Part shown: positions 15,588 through 26,809 of the stretch, one piece after another
Numbering within the stretch: the first letter of the stretch is position 1
How the letters are laid out: each line of letters begins with the position of its first letter
From: Sphingopyxis sp. UBA6723
GTDB lineage: Bacteria > Pseudomonadota > Alphaproteobacteria > Sphingomonadales > Sphingomonadaceae
DNA: 50,614 bases
NCBI RefSeq assembly: GCF_002454115.1
Contig: NZ_DKIH01000007.1
Coordinates: forward strand, 79,714-130,327
Direction of reading: 5' to 3'
Notes under the pieces: model-generated
The model's database searches: none
What the model was told of the DNA's origin: nothing
The model's input: only the letters and a program-made list of their open reading frames with translations
Program-made: the position numbers and the translations under genes

Positions 15588-15887
15588 TTAGCCCTGGCGG
15601 GTGCCGGTCATCGCCATCGATCCGAACGCACCAGCCTTGATCGTACCGGTCAGCGCGTCGCCGTCGATCGTCGCTTCGCATTCGAGCGTCATCGGCATCG
15701 GTACCTTCATGTCCATGGTCCAGGTCAGCTTGTTGCCATCGACCTTGCCGTTCTGGACGTCGAGCGCACCCATTGCGCCGGCGTTCGAACCGGTGAAGCT
15801 GTCACCATCGCTCTTGACCGTGAACACCGACTTCTGATCGCCCATCGGCGATTTGGTAACGCAATCATAGCTGCCATCTACAGACAT
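15588..15887 (-). CDS. Small beta-rich protein of unknown function
   Basis: I do not recognise the family of this 99-residue protein. It has no signal peptide or membrane helix. Its sequence alternates short hydrophobic and polar strands (SYDCVTKSPMGDQKSVFTVK, SFTGSNAGAMGALDVQNGKV, LTGTIKAGAFGSMAMTGTR), which suggests a small antiparallel beta-barrel or meander built from G-x-(F/L)-x-G-x repeats. Two cysteines (in SYDCV and LECEA) are present. The ATG at 15887 follows AAGGAGAG at ideal spacing; an upstream in-frame ATG at 15911 lies inside the junction with the protease stop and is less likely. It starts 26 nt after the M16 protease stop and is closed by a terminator, so co-transcription is likely. 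Similar beta-rich small proteins can bind ligands, but no function is claimed. Confidence 0.8.
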   Translation of the reverse strand: MSVDGSYDCVTKSPMGDQKSVFTVKSDGDSFTGSNAGAMGALDVQNGKVDGNKLTWTMDMKVPMPMTLECEATIDGDALTGTIKAGAFGSMAMTGTRQG

Positions 15888-15913
15888 CGAAGCTCTCCTT
15901 ACTGATATCAATG

Positions 15914-18799
15914 TTAGTTAATCGGTGTCGCTGTTTCCACCGGCAAACCCAATCCGTCAAGCTGTGGTTTGACCACCGCCGCATCGCCGACAACCACATA
16001 GACCAGATCGTCGGTGCTGAGCGCCTTGCGCGCCGCAGCGTCGATTTCGGCCGTCGTCATTGCTTCATAGGTGGCGGGCAGCGTTTCGTAATAATTGTCC
16101 GGGCGGCCGAATTTGACGATCTGCCGCAGTCCGGCCAGCACATCGGCCGACGTTTCAAAGCTGCCGGGCAATTCGCGGACGCTGCCGTTGATGGTGCGCT
16201 CCAGCTCTTCCTTGGTTACACCCTTGTCGGCGAGGAAGCTTTTGAGGTCTTTCTGCAACTCCTTGATCGAATCGCCGGTACGGTCGGCCTGCACCGGCGC
16301 CACCGCCACCCAGCTCAGCCGGTCGGTCTCACCCGAAATCCGGCTGCGCACGCCATAGGACCAGCCTTTGGTTTCGCGTAAATTGGTGTTGAAGCGCGAC
16401 AGGAAATTGCCTCCAAAAATGTCGTTGGCTGAGCGCAGCACCTCCAGTTCGTCGCCGCCCTTGGCGTCGAGTACTTTGCCCGCGACGATCACCGATTGGG
16501 GCGATTTGGGGCGGTCGAACAGCACAATCCGCGGCTGCGGCGCCGGAATGGCGATATCGAAATTCTTGACCGGCTTGGCGGTTTTCGGCGCCTTCCAAGC
16601 CCCCAGCGTCGAATCGAGCTGCTTCTTCACCTCGGCCAGCGTCGTGTCGCCGACGACAAAGATCCGCGCATTGTCGGGGCGGATCCACGCGCTATGGAAT
16701 GCTGCCAACTGGTCACGCGTCGCTGTTTCGACCGCCTTGGCATCGCCCAGCCCCGACGGCGGAATGCCATAGGGATGATCGGCGCCATAGAGCATCGGCG
16801 CCATCAGGCGGGCTGCGATCGCGTTGGGATTGTTGAGTTCGGCCTTGAGCCGGTTGAGCTGCTGCGCCCGAACCCGCTCCAGTTCCTTGGCATCGAACGC
16901 CGGGTTGCGGATATAGTCGGCGAGCAGCGATAGCGAAGCGCCCAGATTGGGCTTCAAGGCAAACAGGCTGAACACCGTTTCGTCGGCATTGGCGGTCGCA
17001 TCGATCTGCGCGCCAAGCCGTTCCTTTGCCTCGGCAAAGGCGATCGAGTTGAGGTTGGTGGTGCCCTCATCCATCAGGCTGAGCATCAGCGACTGGGTGC
17101 CAAGCGCGCTGTGCGGATCGGCGGCGTAGCCCGCGTCAAAGCTGACCGCGACATTGACCGTCGGCACCGTCGTGCGGCGCGCGAAGACAACCTCGACGCC
17201 ATTTTTGAGCTTGGTGCGCTCGATCGCCGGGAAGTCGAGCGCGGTCAGGTCGGCAACCGCAGGCAATTGCGAGCGGTCGGCGATCGATGCCGCCGCGCCG
17301 ATGCCGGTGTCAGGACCGATGTCGCCGAGTGCCGGGTTCCAGTAACGGTCGGGGGCAACCGCCTCGGTCACCTTGCCCGCCGTCACGGCGCCGCCGCGGT
17401 TCTCGCCGCCTTCGGTGCGCTCGCCGGGGGTGTAGGTGAGCGAAAAGGCTGGGCGCGACATCCATTTGCGCGCTACGGCGGCGACTTGTTCGGGCGTGGA
17501 TTTCGCCATCCGGTCGAGTTCGACCTTATAATAGGCCGGATCGTTCGAATAGAGCGCCCCCTCGGCCAGCGTTACCGCCTTGCCGCCAAAACCGCCGACC
17601 GATTCGAGCCCCGCGATGGTGCCACCGAGATAGCTTGCCGCGGCGCGTTGCAGCTCGTCAGTCGTCGGGCCAGTTGCAAGGAATTTCGCGATTTCGTCGT
17701 CGAGCTTCTTGCCGACCGCCGCAACATCGGTTCCCGGCTTCACATCGGCCTGGACGATCAGGATGCCGGCATCTTCAAAAGACTGGGCAAAAGCGGCGAC
17801 GCTCACCGCGACCGGGTCGGTGCGGACCATCGCATTGTCGAGCCGCGACGACGACAGGCCGCCGAGTACGGCAGTTGCCATTTGCAGCGGCACGGCTTCG
17901 GCATCGTTAAGCCCGGGGATCGCCCACATGCGATAGATGCGCGGGGTCGGGATCAGGTCCTTGACCTCTTTCGCGAGCGGCGCGGGCAAGGTTGGCACGC
18001 TGGTTTGAGGTGCGGTGATTTCAGGTCCGCGCGGAATGTCCCCGAACCAATTTTGCACCTTGGCCTTGGCGGTCGCGACATCGACGTCGCCCGCCAGCAC
18101 GAGCACCGCATTGTTCGGGCCGTAATTGTCGGTGAACCATTTCTTCACATCGTCGAGGCTCGCCGAATTGAGGTCGGCCATCGAACCGATGGTGCTGTGG
18201 TGATAGGGATGACCCTTCGGAAACAGATTCTCGAAAATCTCGTAACGCAGCAGGCCATAGGGGTTGTTGTCGCCCTGGCGCTTCTCATTCTGGACGACGC
18301 CGCGCTGGTTATCGAGCTTTTCCTGCGTCACCGCGCCAAGCAGATGCCCCATGCGGTCGCTTTCGAGGAAGAGCGCACGGTCGAGCGCGCCGGTCGGGAC
18401 GGTTTCGAAATAGTTGGTGCGGTCGACGTTGGTCGTGCCGTTGCTGTCGGTCGCGCCGACCTGTTGCAGCGGCTCGAAGAAATCGCCGGGGGCGTTTTCC
18501 GAGCCGTTGAACATCAGATGCTCGAACAGATGCGCAAAGCCGGTCTTGCCCTTGGGCTCATGCTTCGACCCGACGCGGTACCACACCGACACCGCGACGA
18601 CGGGCGCCTTGCGGTCTTCGTGGACGATCACGCGCAGGCCATTGTCGAGTGTGAAAGCCTCGTAAGGAATGTCGACCGCTTTGACCAAATCGGCGATCGG
18701 GGCCGGATCGGCGGCTTTGGCCTTGGCGAGCGCGGGACCTGCAGCAACAAGCGACGTGGTCACCGCTAGGGCGAGGGCGAAACGATGGAAACGGGGCAT
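15914..18799 (-). CDS. M16 family zinc protease, two tandem domains, exported
   Basis: This 961-residue pitrilysin-type metalloprotease is predicted to be periplasmic. The signal peptide ends near GPALAKA. The inverted zinc motif is His90-L-F-Glu93-His94, and NEKRQGDNN about 75 residues later supplies the third ligand Glu. The second M16 unit starts near residue 510 and lacks HxxEH, as usual for the inactive half of single-chain members, but keeps an R/Y-rich region (ETKGWSYGVRSR) typical of the C-terminal domain. The ATG at 18799 is preferred to 18805 because AGAGG is then 6 nt upstream. It follows the acylase gene on the same strand after about 100 nt and precedes a small beta-rich protein. 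The family degrades peptides in the envelope; the exact substrate is unknown. Confidence 0.92.
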   Translation of the reverse strand: MPRFHRFALALAVTTSLVAAGPALAKAKAADPAPIADLVKAVDIPYEAFTLDNGLRVIVHEDRKAPVVAVSVWYRVGSKHEPKGKTGFAHLFEHLMFNGSENAPGDFFEPLQQVGATDSNGTTNVDRTNYFETVPTGALDRALFLESDRMGHLLGAVTQEKLDNQRGVVQNEKRQGDNNPYGLLRYEIFENLFPKGHPYHHSTIGSMADLNSASLDDVKKWFTDNYGPNNAVLVLAGDVDVATAKAKVQNWFGDIPRGPEITAPQTSVPTLPAPLAKEVKDLIPTPRIYRMWAIPGLNDAEAVPLQMATAVLGGLSSSRLDNAMVRTDPVAVSVAAFAQSFEDAGILIVQADVKPGTDVAAVGKKLDDEIAKFLATGPTTDELQRAAASYLGGTIAGLESVGGFGGKAVTLAEGALYSNDPAYYKVELDRMAKSTPEQVAAVARKWMSRPAFSLTYTPGERTEGGENRGGAVTAGKVTEAVAPDRYWNPALGDIGPDTGIGAAASIADRSQLPAVADLTALDFPAIERTKLKNGVEVVFARRTTVPTVNVAVSFDAGYAADPHSALGTQSLMLSLMDEGTTNLNSIAFAEAKERLGAQIDATANADETVFSLFALKPNLGASLSLLADYIRNPAFDAKELERVRAQQLNRLKAELNNPNAIAARLMAPMLYGADHPYGIPPSGLGDAKAVETATRDQLAAFHSAWIRPDNARIFVVGDTTLAEVKKQLDSTLGAWKAPKTAKPVKNFDIAIPAPQPRIVLFDRPKSPQSVIVAGKVLDAKGGDELEVLRSANDIFGGNFLSRFNTNLRETKGWSYGVRSRISGETDRLSWVAVAPVQADRTGDSIKELQKDLKSFLADKGVTKEELERTINGSVRELPGSFETSADVLAGLRQIVKFGRPDNYYETLPATYEAMTTAEIDAAARKALSTDDLVYVVVGDAAVVKPQLDGLGLPVETATPIN

Positions 18800-18900
18800 G
18801 GGCATCCTCTAGGATAATTGCGGCAGACGCGAGACGGCCTGCTTGCGACCGGGTGCCGGACGGCACTGTATCAACGGTCTAGGACAGGCTTTCGCCGCTT

Positions 18901-21057
18901 TCAAGGCCGATAGAAGCGCGCCCCGCTGGCTTTCAGCGCCGCGGGATCGAACAACACCGGTTTCAGCTGGTGGCGCACGAACAGCGGCGCCTGATCGTTA
19001 TAGTGCGGGCTTTCCGGCCGCGTCGTCGCCGATCCGAAGGGCTGGATCGATTCCGATCGCACCCGGCCCTGCTTGTCCCACGTCATGAACATGATGAAGC
19101 TGTCGCCGTGGCGCACCTTCAACCGCCCATCGGGTTCGGCGTCCCACAAGGTCGAGGCGCGCACCGTATCGTTGCCACCATCGAGCGGCAGGTCGATCCG
19201 CGACGCGCCTTCGCCGTGACGCAGCCGCAGCACGGTCCCGAGTTTGGGATCGAGCCCGCCAAAATGCGTCTGCAAATGCGTCACTGTTTCGGCCAGCACG
19301 GTGCGCGGATCGGGACCGGCGCGGCGCTGATAATGACTGCCGTTCGCGGGGCGCAGCACCATGAGCGCCAGCGCATCGCCTTTCCCCGTGCCGTCGAGGT
19401 TCCAGTCCCAGCGGCGGAGCAGGTTCTGCGCATCGACCAGCGCCGGATCGTCCTTGACGTTCAGCGCCAGCAAGCGATCCATCCACGCCTTGGCATAACC
19501 CGTCTTGGCATAAGCGGTATCATATTTGATCGCCTTCAACCGCGCCTCGTCGATCTGGCCCGATGCTTCGAACAGCTCGATCAGCCGTGTCGCGCGGTTG
19601 GTCATGTCATCCTCGACACCGAGCAGCGGCGAGAAAGCCGCGGCGTCGAGTTCGTCACCCGGCCCCGCCGCGACCCACGGCGTGTTGTTGGCGTTCATCA
19701 CATAGCCCGAGCGCGGATTGACCAGCGCCGGGGCACGGTCGAACGGCAGCGTCTGCGTCCAGAGCGCCGCCGATGTATCGCCCGGCAACACCCCGCGCCA
19801 GTTGAACCCATCGGGCCGGTCGGGGAACATCGCGTTATAGAACAGGGCGATATTGCCCTTGACATCCGCGTAGATGAAATTGGTCGCGGGCACGCCCTGC
19901 CCCGCCATCGCAGCGCGCCATTCGGCAAAATCCTTTGCCTTGTTCAGCCGGTAATATTGGGTGACCATCGCCGACTGGTCGATCCCGGCATAGCGGATGG
20001 CAAAGGCACCCTTCGCATTCTTGACCACCGGACCATGGACCGAGCGATAGATGGTGCGCGGGACCGGCAATGCGAACGGGCCGAATTTCACTTTGAGCCA
20101 GACGCGCTTTTCTTCAAGTGGTCGCCACGCGCCGTCGTAGCGATATTGATCGCCGTTCTCATTCAGCACCAGCTTGTACACATCGATCAGGTCAGGGCGA
20201 TTGACCGTGTTGGTCCAGCCCAGATATTTGTTGTGGCCGAGGAAGGGATAGGGGGAGCCGGGGAAATTCGCGCCCGCGAAATCCCAGCCTTCCTCGCTAT
20301 GGACCACCAGTTCGTACCAGGCGACGCCGCCGGTCCACGGCTGGTGCGAGTTCGAAACCAGCCGGGTCGCGCCGTCGGTGGAACGCGCAGGCGCCACCGC
20401 CATCGCGTTCGATCCGTTCGAAGCCGGGTCGCTGCCCACCGGCGTGTCCGCGCGCGGGACGATCTTGCCCGTTGCGTCCAGCGCCGGACCGCCCTCGCGG
20501 TTCAGCGGCTTGCCTTCGACCAGCGACCCCAGCACCGAATCGAGCCCGAAGAAAAACGGCGAGCGCAGCACGAAGCCCGCAACGACATCCTCGCCGGTCA
20601 CCGGGAACAGTCCCGACAGACGCACTTCGCCGGGATGCTTGTCGGCATAATGGTTGAGTCCCGCAGCATAAGCCGTGAACAGCGCCTGCACATCCTTGGG
20701 CAGCCGCGGCCAGTCGCGCGCCGTAGTTGCGCGCACATCGAGCAACGCCGCAGCATAATCGACCTTGGCGCCATCCTGCCCCAACATCGCTCCGGCGCGC
20801 CCGCGCGTCATCGCCAGTACTTCCTGCAAAGTCGCAAAATCATCCTCGGCGTGCGCGTAGGCGACGCCATAGGCGACGTCTGCGTCGGTTTTGCCAAAGA
20901 TATGCGGCACCCCGAACTTGTCGCGCGCGATGCGGACATCCTGCGGCTTGAACGTCGGTGCGGCAGGCGCTTCGGCGGTCAGTGGCTCCCACAGCGCCAA
21001 CGAGGCGGCGGTGACGACGAGCAACAGCAGAAACCCCAGCAAAATCCGTCGCAGCAT
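18901..21057 (-). CDS. Penicillin acylase family Ntn hydrolase (possible AHL acylase)
   Basis: This 718-residue protein is an N-terminal-nucleophile hydrolase that cleaves amide bonds of acylated small molecules (beta-lactams, acyl-homoserine lactones or N-acyl amino acids). It is predicted to be exported or membrane-anchored by a hydrophobic N-terminus (residues 1-22). The alpha part runs to about residue 215. Self-cleavage is expected before Ser216 in NGSNAMAVAP, the beta-chain start. Further beta-chain signatures are SNSHQPW and FPGSPYPFLGHNKYLGWTNT, which place the oxyanion-hole and binding residues as in the family. Its overall layout recalls the acyl-homoserine-lactone acylase branch, so interference with quorum signals is possible but not shown. 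It is divergent from the aminopeptidase and upstream of the M16 protease, which fits a group of envelope hydrolases. Confidence 0.9.
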   Translation of the reverse strand: MLRRILLGFLLLLVVTAASLALWEPLTAEAPAAPTFKPQDVRIARDKFGVPHIFGKTDADVAYGVAYAHAEDDFATLQEVLAMTRGRAGAMLGQDGAKVDYAAALLDVRATTARDWPRLPKDVQALFTAYAAGLNHYADKHPGEVRLSGLFPVTGEDVVAGFVLRSPFFFGLDSVLGSLVEGKPLNREGGPALDATGKIVPRADTPVGSDPASNGSNAMAVAPARSTDGATRLVSNSHQPWTGGVAWYELVVHSEEGWDFAGANFPGSPYPFLGHNKYLGWTNTVNRPDLIDVYKLVLNENGDQYRYDGAWRPLEEKRVWLKVKFGPFALPVPRTIYRSVHGPVVKNAKGAFAIRYAGIDQSAMVTQYYRLNKAKDFAEWRAAMAGQGVPATNFIYADVKGNIALFYNAMFPDRPDGFNWRGVLPGDTSAALWTQTLPFDRAPALVNPRSGYVMNANNTPWVAAGPGDELDAAAFSPLLGVEDDMTNRATRLIELFEASGQIDEARLKAIKYDTAYAKTGYAKAWMDRLLALNVKDDPALVDAQNLLRRWDWNLDGTGKGDALALMVLRPANGSHYQRRAGPDPRTVLAETVTHLQTHFGGLDPKLGTVLRLRHGEGASRIDLPLDGGNDTVRASTLWDAEPDGRLKVRHGDSFIMFMTWDKQGRVRSESIQPFGSATTRPESPHYNDQAPLFVRHQLKPVLFDPAALKASGARFYRP

Positions 21058-21201
21058 CTCTGGTCCTCTTCATGCGCCCGATCCGCGCCTGTCTGGCCGT
21101 CATGTCGTCCGATGGCAAGCGACTGTCGTTCGTCGAGCCGAATTTGCGATCGGACGCCACTTGGCTATGCAGGGTGCCATAACTTCAAACGGGGAATTTC
21201 C

Positions 21202-22776
21202 ATGAATCACAAAAGCCTGCTTCTTGCCGCGTGCCTGTCGTTCGCGGTCGTTCCGCCCGCCTTTGCCCAGATGGTGACGGGATCGGGCGTCGTTCCGGCG
21301 ACCGCCACCAACAGCGCCGAACGCGCGATCGGCTTCGCCGCCAGCGCCCCGGCGGGCGGCGCGCTTGTCATCATGATGAGCGACACGACGCTGCCGCCGC
21401 TTGATGGCATCGCGCTCAGTGCTGCGGAACGTCAGGCGATCACCGCCGCGGTCGCGGCGGCGACATTCGAGGGCAAACCCGAATCGACGCTGTCGCTGCG
21501 CGGGATCGGGATGTATTCGCGCATCCTGCTCGTCGGTACCGGCGGCACCCCGACCTCACTCGCCCTCGCCGAAGCGGGCGGCAAAGCGGCGCAGGAGCTG
21601 AAAAGCGAAGCGCAGCCGGTGACGATCGCCGGGGCGTTCGGCGATGCGTCGGCCGCCGACGTCGCTTATGGCTTCGCGCTCGGCCAGTATCGCTTCGACC
21701 GGTACAAGACTGCCGACAAAAAGGCACCGCCGACTGGCGCCGTTACCGTTGTCGGCGCCAACCCGGCGGCCGCCGAAGCGATGTTCAACGGGCGCTGGAA
21801 ACCGCTTGTCGACGGTGTCCGGCTGTCGCGCGATCTCGCCAACGAACCCGCGAACGTCATCTATCCCGAAAGCTTCGTCGCGCGGGTGCGCGAGGCCTTT
21901 TCGGGCACCGCCGGGGTCAGCATCGAAGTGCTCGACGAAGCCGCGATGCGCAAGCTCGGGATGGGCACGCTCGTCGGGGTCGGTCAGGGCAGCCCGCGCG
22001 GATCGCGGCTGATGCTGGTGCGCTATCGCGGCGCGAACGCCGCCGCGGCGCCGATGGCCTTTGTCGGCAAGGGCATCACCTTCGATTCGGGCGGCATTTC
22101 GCTGAAACCCGGCGCGGGCATGTGGGACATGAAAGGCGACATGTCGGGCGCCGCGTCGGTCATGGGCGCCGTCCTCTCGCTCGCCAAATCGCGCGCCTCA
22201 GCGCACGTCGTCGGGGTCGCGGCGCTCGCCGAGAATATGCCCGACGGCAATGCCCAGCGCCCCGGCGATATCACCCGCACGATGTCGGGCAAGACGATCG
22301 AAATGCTCAACAGCGACGCCGAAGGCCGCCTCGTCCTCGCCGACGCCAATGAATATGTCGCGCAGGCGTACAAGCCGCGCGCGATCGTCAATATCGCGAC
22401 GCTGACCGGGTCGATCGTCGGCGCGCTCGACGATCAATATGCCGGACTGTTCGCGCGCGACGAGACGCTGGCCGCCAACCTGCTCGCCGCCGGCAAGGTC
22501 AGCGGCGAGGAATTATGGCGGATGCCGCTCCACAAAAATTACGCCGAAAAGATCAAGTCGGACATCGCCGATATCCGCAACATCGCGCCCAGCCAGGGCC
22601 CGGGCGCCAGCATCGGAGCGCATGTCATCGGCTATTTCGTCGATGAAACGACCCCCTGGGCGCACCTGGACATCGCCGGGGTGAACCAGGCCGACAAGGC
22701 TTCGTCGCTGGTCCCGAAGGGGATGACGGGCTTTGGCGTGCGTTTGCTCGATCAACTGGCGCGCAGCGGGGAATAG
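21202..22776 (+). CDS. Leucyl aminopeptidase (M17), exported
   Basis: This 524-residue protein removes N-terminal residues from peptides with a two-metal centre. Catalytic-domain motifs are complete: VGKGITFDSGGISLKPG with the metal-binding Lys and Asp, then MWDMKGDMSGA, and the M17 signature NSDAEGRLVLAD. Unlike the cytoplasmic PepA of most bacteria, it starts with a clear signal peptide (MNHKSLLLAACLSFAVVPPAFAQ), which predicts a periplasmic enzyme. The ATG at 21202 follows GGGGAA and opens exactly on the signal peptide; the reading frame is open far upstream, but that part is antisense to the acylase gene. It faces the acylase across about 145 bp that must hold both promoters. A role in peptide use together with the M16 protease is an inference. 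Confidence 0.92.
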   Translation: MNHKSLLLAACLSFAVVPPAFAQMVTGSGVVPATATNSAERAIGFAASAPAGGALVIMMSDTTLPPLDGIALSAAERQAITAAVAAATFEGKPESTLSLRGIGMYSRILLVGTGGTPTSLALAEAGGKAAQELKSEAQPVTIAGAFGDASAADVAYGFALGQYRFDRYKTADKKAPPTGAVTVVGANPAAAEAMFNGRWKPLVDGVRLSRDLANEPANVIYPESFVARVREAFSGTAGVSIEVLDEAAMRKLGMGTLVGVGQGSPRGSRLMLVRYRGANAAAAPMAFVGKGITFDSGGISLKPGAGMWDMKGDMSGAASVMGAVLSLAKSRASAHVVGVAALAENMPDGNAQRPGDITRTMSGKTIEMLNSDAEGRLVLADANEYVAQAYKPRAIVNIATLTGSIVGALDDQYAGLFARDETLAANLLAAGKVSGEELWRMPLHKNYAEKIKSDIADIRNIAPSQGPGASIGAHVIGYFVDETTPWAHLDIAGVNQADKASSLVPKGMTGFGVRLLDQLARSGE

Positions 22777-22787
22777 CGATCTCCAAT

Positions 22788-22867
22788 CCCGTTCGTGTCG
22801 AGCGACGTCGAGACCGCGAAGTCGTACACGGCCGATGAGCATCTCGATGTCGCTCGATGCGAACGGG
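22788..22867. repeat. TCGAGCGACGTCGAGA-type inverted-repeat element, copy 2
   Basis: This is the second copy of the element at 10143-10218. The arms begin CCCGTTCGTGTCGAGCGACG and end with CGCTCGATGCGAACGGG, around a centre containing GCCGATGAGCATC. Compared with copy 1, one A:T pair has become C:G in both arms and a neighbouring G:C has become G:T, so the stem is retained. It lies between the aminopeptidase stop and the clpB promoter region and could end the aminopeptidase transcript. Confidence 0.75.
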
Positions 22868-22882
22868 TTCTGGTAACAACCC

Positions 22883-22910
22883 CTTGTGTTGCCAAATAGC
22901 AACACTATCT
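22883..22910 (+). promoter_or_regulatory. Candidate heat-shock (sigma-32-type) promoter of clpB
   Basis: CTTGTGT (22883-22889) and CACTATCT (22903-22910), 13 nt apart, resemble the sigma-32 elements CTTGAAA and CCCCATNT with a few mismatches. The pair lies 28 nt before the clpB ATG, directly after the repeat element. Between the boxes is the small inverted repeat GTTGC-CAAATA-GCAAC. clpB is a classical heat-shock gene, which supports the reading, but the match is imperfect. Confidence 0.45.
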
Positions 22911-22938
22911 TGCGAGACAAGAAAGGGGCTTATTTCCC

Positions 22939-25518
<2,580 letters not shown>

Positions 25519-25523
25519 TTTTA

Positions 25524-25547
25524 AAGGGCGGCCGTGGCGCCGCCCTT
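25524..25547. terminator. Bidirectional intrinsic terminator after clpB
   Basis: A 9-bp stem (AAGGGCGGC / GCCGCCCTT) with a 6-nt loop lies 5 nt after the clpB stop and 5 nt after the stop of the converging hydroxylase gene. TTTAAAATC follows it on the minus strand. It probably ends both transcripts. Confidence 0.8.
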
Positions 25548-25552
25548 ACAGC

Positions 25553-26158
25553 TCAAACAAGCTGCTGCGCTGCCAGCGCCGCAAGCCATTCCGGCTCCGG
25601 CTGATCAGCGTCGTAATATTCGAAGATCAGATGGATGCGCGGGGTACTACCGCGATTTTCCACGGCATGGACCCCCATATTATTGACCTCGGCCGCCTCA
25701 CCCTCAGGCAGATGATAGCTTTGGCCGTCGATGTGAAACACGACCTGATCGTTTGTCTGGATTGGCACGTGAATCTTGTGGGGCCATTTGGCGGCGGGAT
25801 TGGCATCGCGATGTGGTTGGATCACCCCGCCTGCGGGCATTCGCGCCAGCATGACGCGAGGAAATACGCCGTTCGTATAGCCATAGTCCGCGGTCGCTGC
25901 GGCCAGCACTGGCGCAAGCAACGACTGCCATTCGTCCCACAACGGACGGGCATAGCCACTCCGCCAATCGCGCATGTTGGCGACAAAACGGAAAACGATA
26001 TGCGCTGTCGCGTCCAGCGCTTCGAAGCGGTTGGGCTTATCGGCGTTTTCAGCCTGCCACAAACTTTCCGGAATGGCTGATACCGCCGCCTTCAAAGCCG
26101 CGATATCGACCACACCCAGCCGCCGGATGCTCGTTGTTTTGCGGGGATTGGGATACAT
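25553..26158 (-). CDS. Aspartyl/asparaginyl beta-hydroxylase-like 2OG oxygenase (short)
   Basis: This 201-residue protein has the double-stranded beta-helix core of the aspartyl/asparaginyl beta-hydroxylase family, Fe(II)/2-oxoglutarate enzymes that hydroxylate side chains. The iron and cosubstrate residues are visible: His116-R-Asp118 in QPHRDAN, His164 in MGVHAVENRG and Arg174 in TPRIHLIFEYYD. It has no signal peptide, so it should act in the cytoplasm. The ATG at 26158 follows GAGG at 7 nt; a start at 26218 would overlap the sulfotransferase gene and is less likely. It is the last gene of a four-gene operon (22-nt gap after the sulfotransferase) that also contains a larger hydroxylase of the same family. 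The substrate is unknown and could be a protein, a peptide or a free amino acid. Confidence 0.85.
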   Translation of the reverse strand: MYPNPRKTTSIRRLGVVDIAALKAAVSAIPESLWQAENADKPNRFEALDATAHIVFRFVANMRDWRSGYARPLWDEWQSLLAPVLAAATADYGYTNGVFPRVMLARMPAGGVIQPHRDANPAAKWPHKIHVPIQTNDQVVFHIDGQSYHLPEGEAAEVNNMGVHAVENRGSTPRIHLIFEYYDADQPEPEWLAALAAQQLV

Positions 26159-26180
26159 GGTTCTGCCTCGACGAATTAGG

Positions 26181-26804
26181 TCAGTAATCATAGCCGAATA
26201 GTTCGAGATCGCGGGCATAGATTTTGGCGACGCCGTCGATCAGTTCCTGATCGTAATAGTCCCGATAATCACCGCGACGCGACCGATTGGCGTGATCGAG
26301 CGGCGACGTTGCGATGCCGATTTGCGCACATATTCCGTCATAGTCTGCCTGCATCGTCTCGACCTTACCCAACCGGTCGGCGAGCAGACGCCCGTCCATA
26401 TCTGTCAGAAAAAGGTGCTGCGGCCGAAAAATGACGTGCTGAAGCGGGGGCGCCGTAAACAGAAAATGGCGCATGACCCGTTTTGGGTCGCGCGCAAAAC
26501 TGCCTTCGCGGCTCGTTGCGAAAGCGCAGTAGGAGACGAAACGGTCAAATGGATTACGGACGAAGGCGAATTTGAAATAATCATTGAAAGTCTCTTCGCC
26601 CAGAAACGGTCGAATTTCGGCAAAACTGATATGTCCGTGACCCATCCGCGCGATTTCGGGGATCGGAAATTGCTTTTCAACGAACAGCCGCGCCTGCTCC
26701 ATGTCCCGCTCGCCCAGATGATCGCGCAAGCCTTGGCGAACCGAATGCGTCCCGGTCTTCGGGATCGCGACAAAAATGAAACGGTGCTGATGCGAAACGA
26801 TCAT
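26181..26804 (-). CDS. Sulfotransferase family protein
   Basis: This 207-residue protein is a predicted PAPS-dependent sulfotransferase. The 5'-phosphosulfate loop is IPKTGTHSVR (residues 14-23) and the 3'-phosphate motif is FVRNPFDRFVSY (81-92). These place it near the carbohydrate/protein sulfotransferase group (Sulfotransfer_2-like) rather than the soluble aryl sulfotransferases. There is no signal peptide or membrane helix. The gene sits between two Asp/Asn hydroxylase genes, 5 nt after the larger and 22 nt before the smaller, so the three enzymes are almost certainly made together. This suggests that one substrate is both hydroxylated and sulfated, or that a hydroxylated residue is the sulfate acceptor; that is inference. 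A second sulfotransferase domain occurs in the TPR protein at 28859-30844. Confidence 0.88.
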   Translation of the reverse strand: MIVSHQHRFIFVAIPKTGTHSVRQGLRDHLGERDMEQARLFVEKQFPIPEIARMGHGHISFAEIRPFLGEETFNDYFKFAFVRNPFDRFVSYCAFATSREGSFARDPKRVMRHFLFTAPPLQHVIFRPQHLFLTDMDGRLLADRLGKVETMQADYDGICAQIGIATSPLDHANRSRRGDYRDYYDQELIDGVAKIYARDLELFGYDY

Positions 26805-26809
26805 CGACG

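Noticed and set aside
17111..18769. 552-codon plus-strand frame antisense to the M16 protease
   Set aside because: No start context or domain; opposite a gene with HxxEH and signal peptide.
18970..21201. Upstream extension of the aminopeptidase frame
   Set aside because: The frame is open but antisense to the acylase gene; the signal peptide and ribosome site fix the start at 21202.
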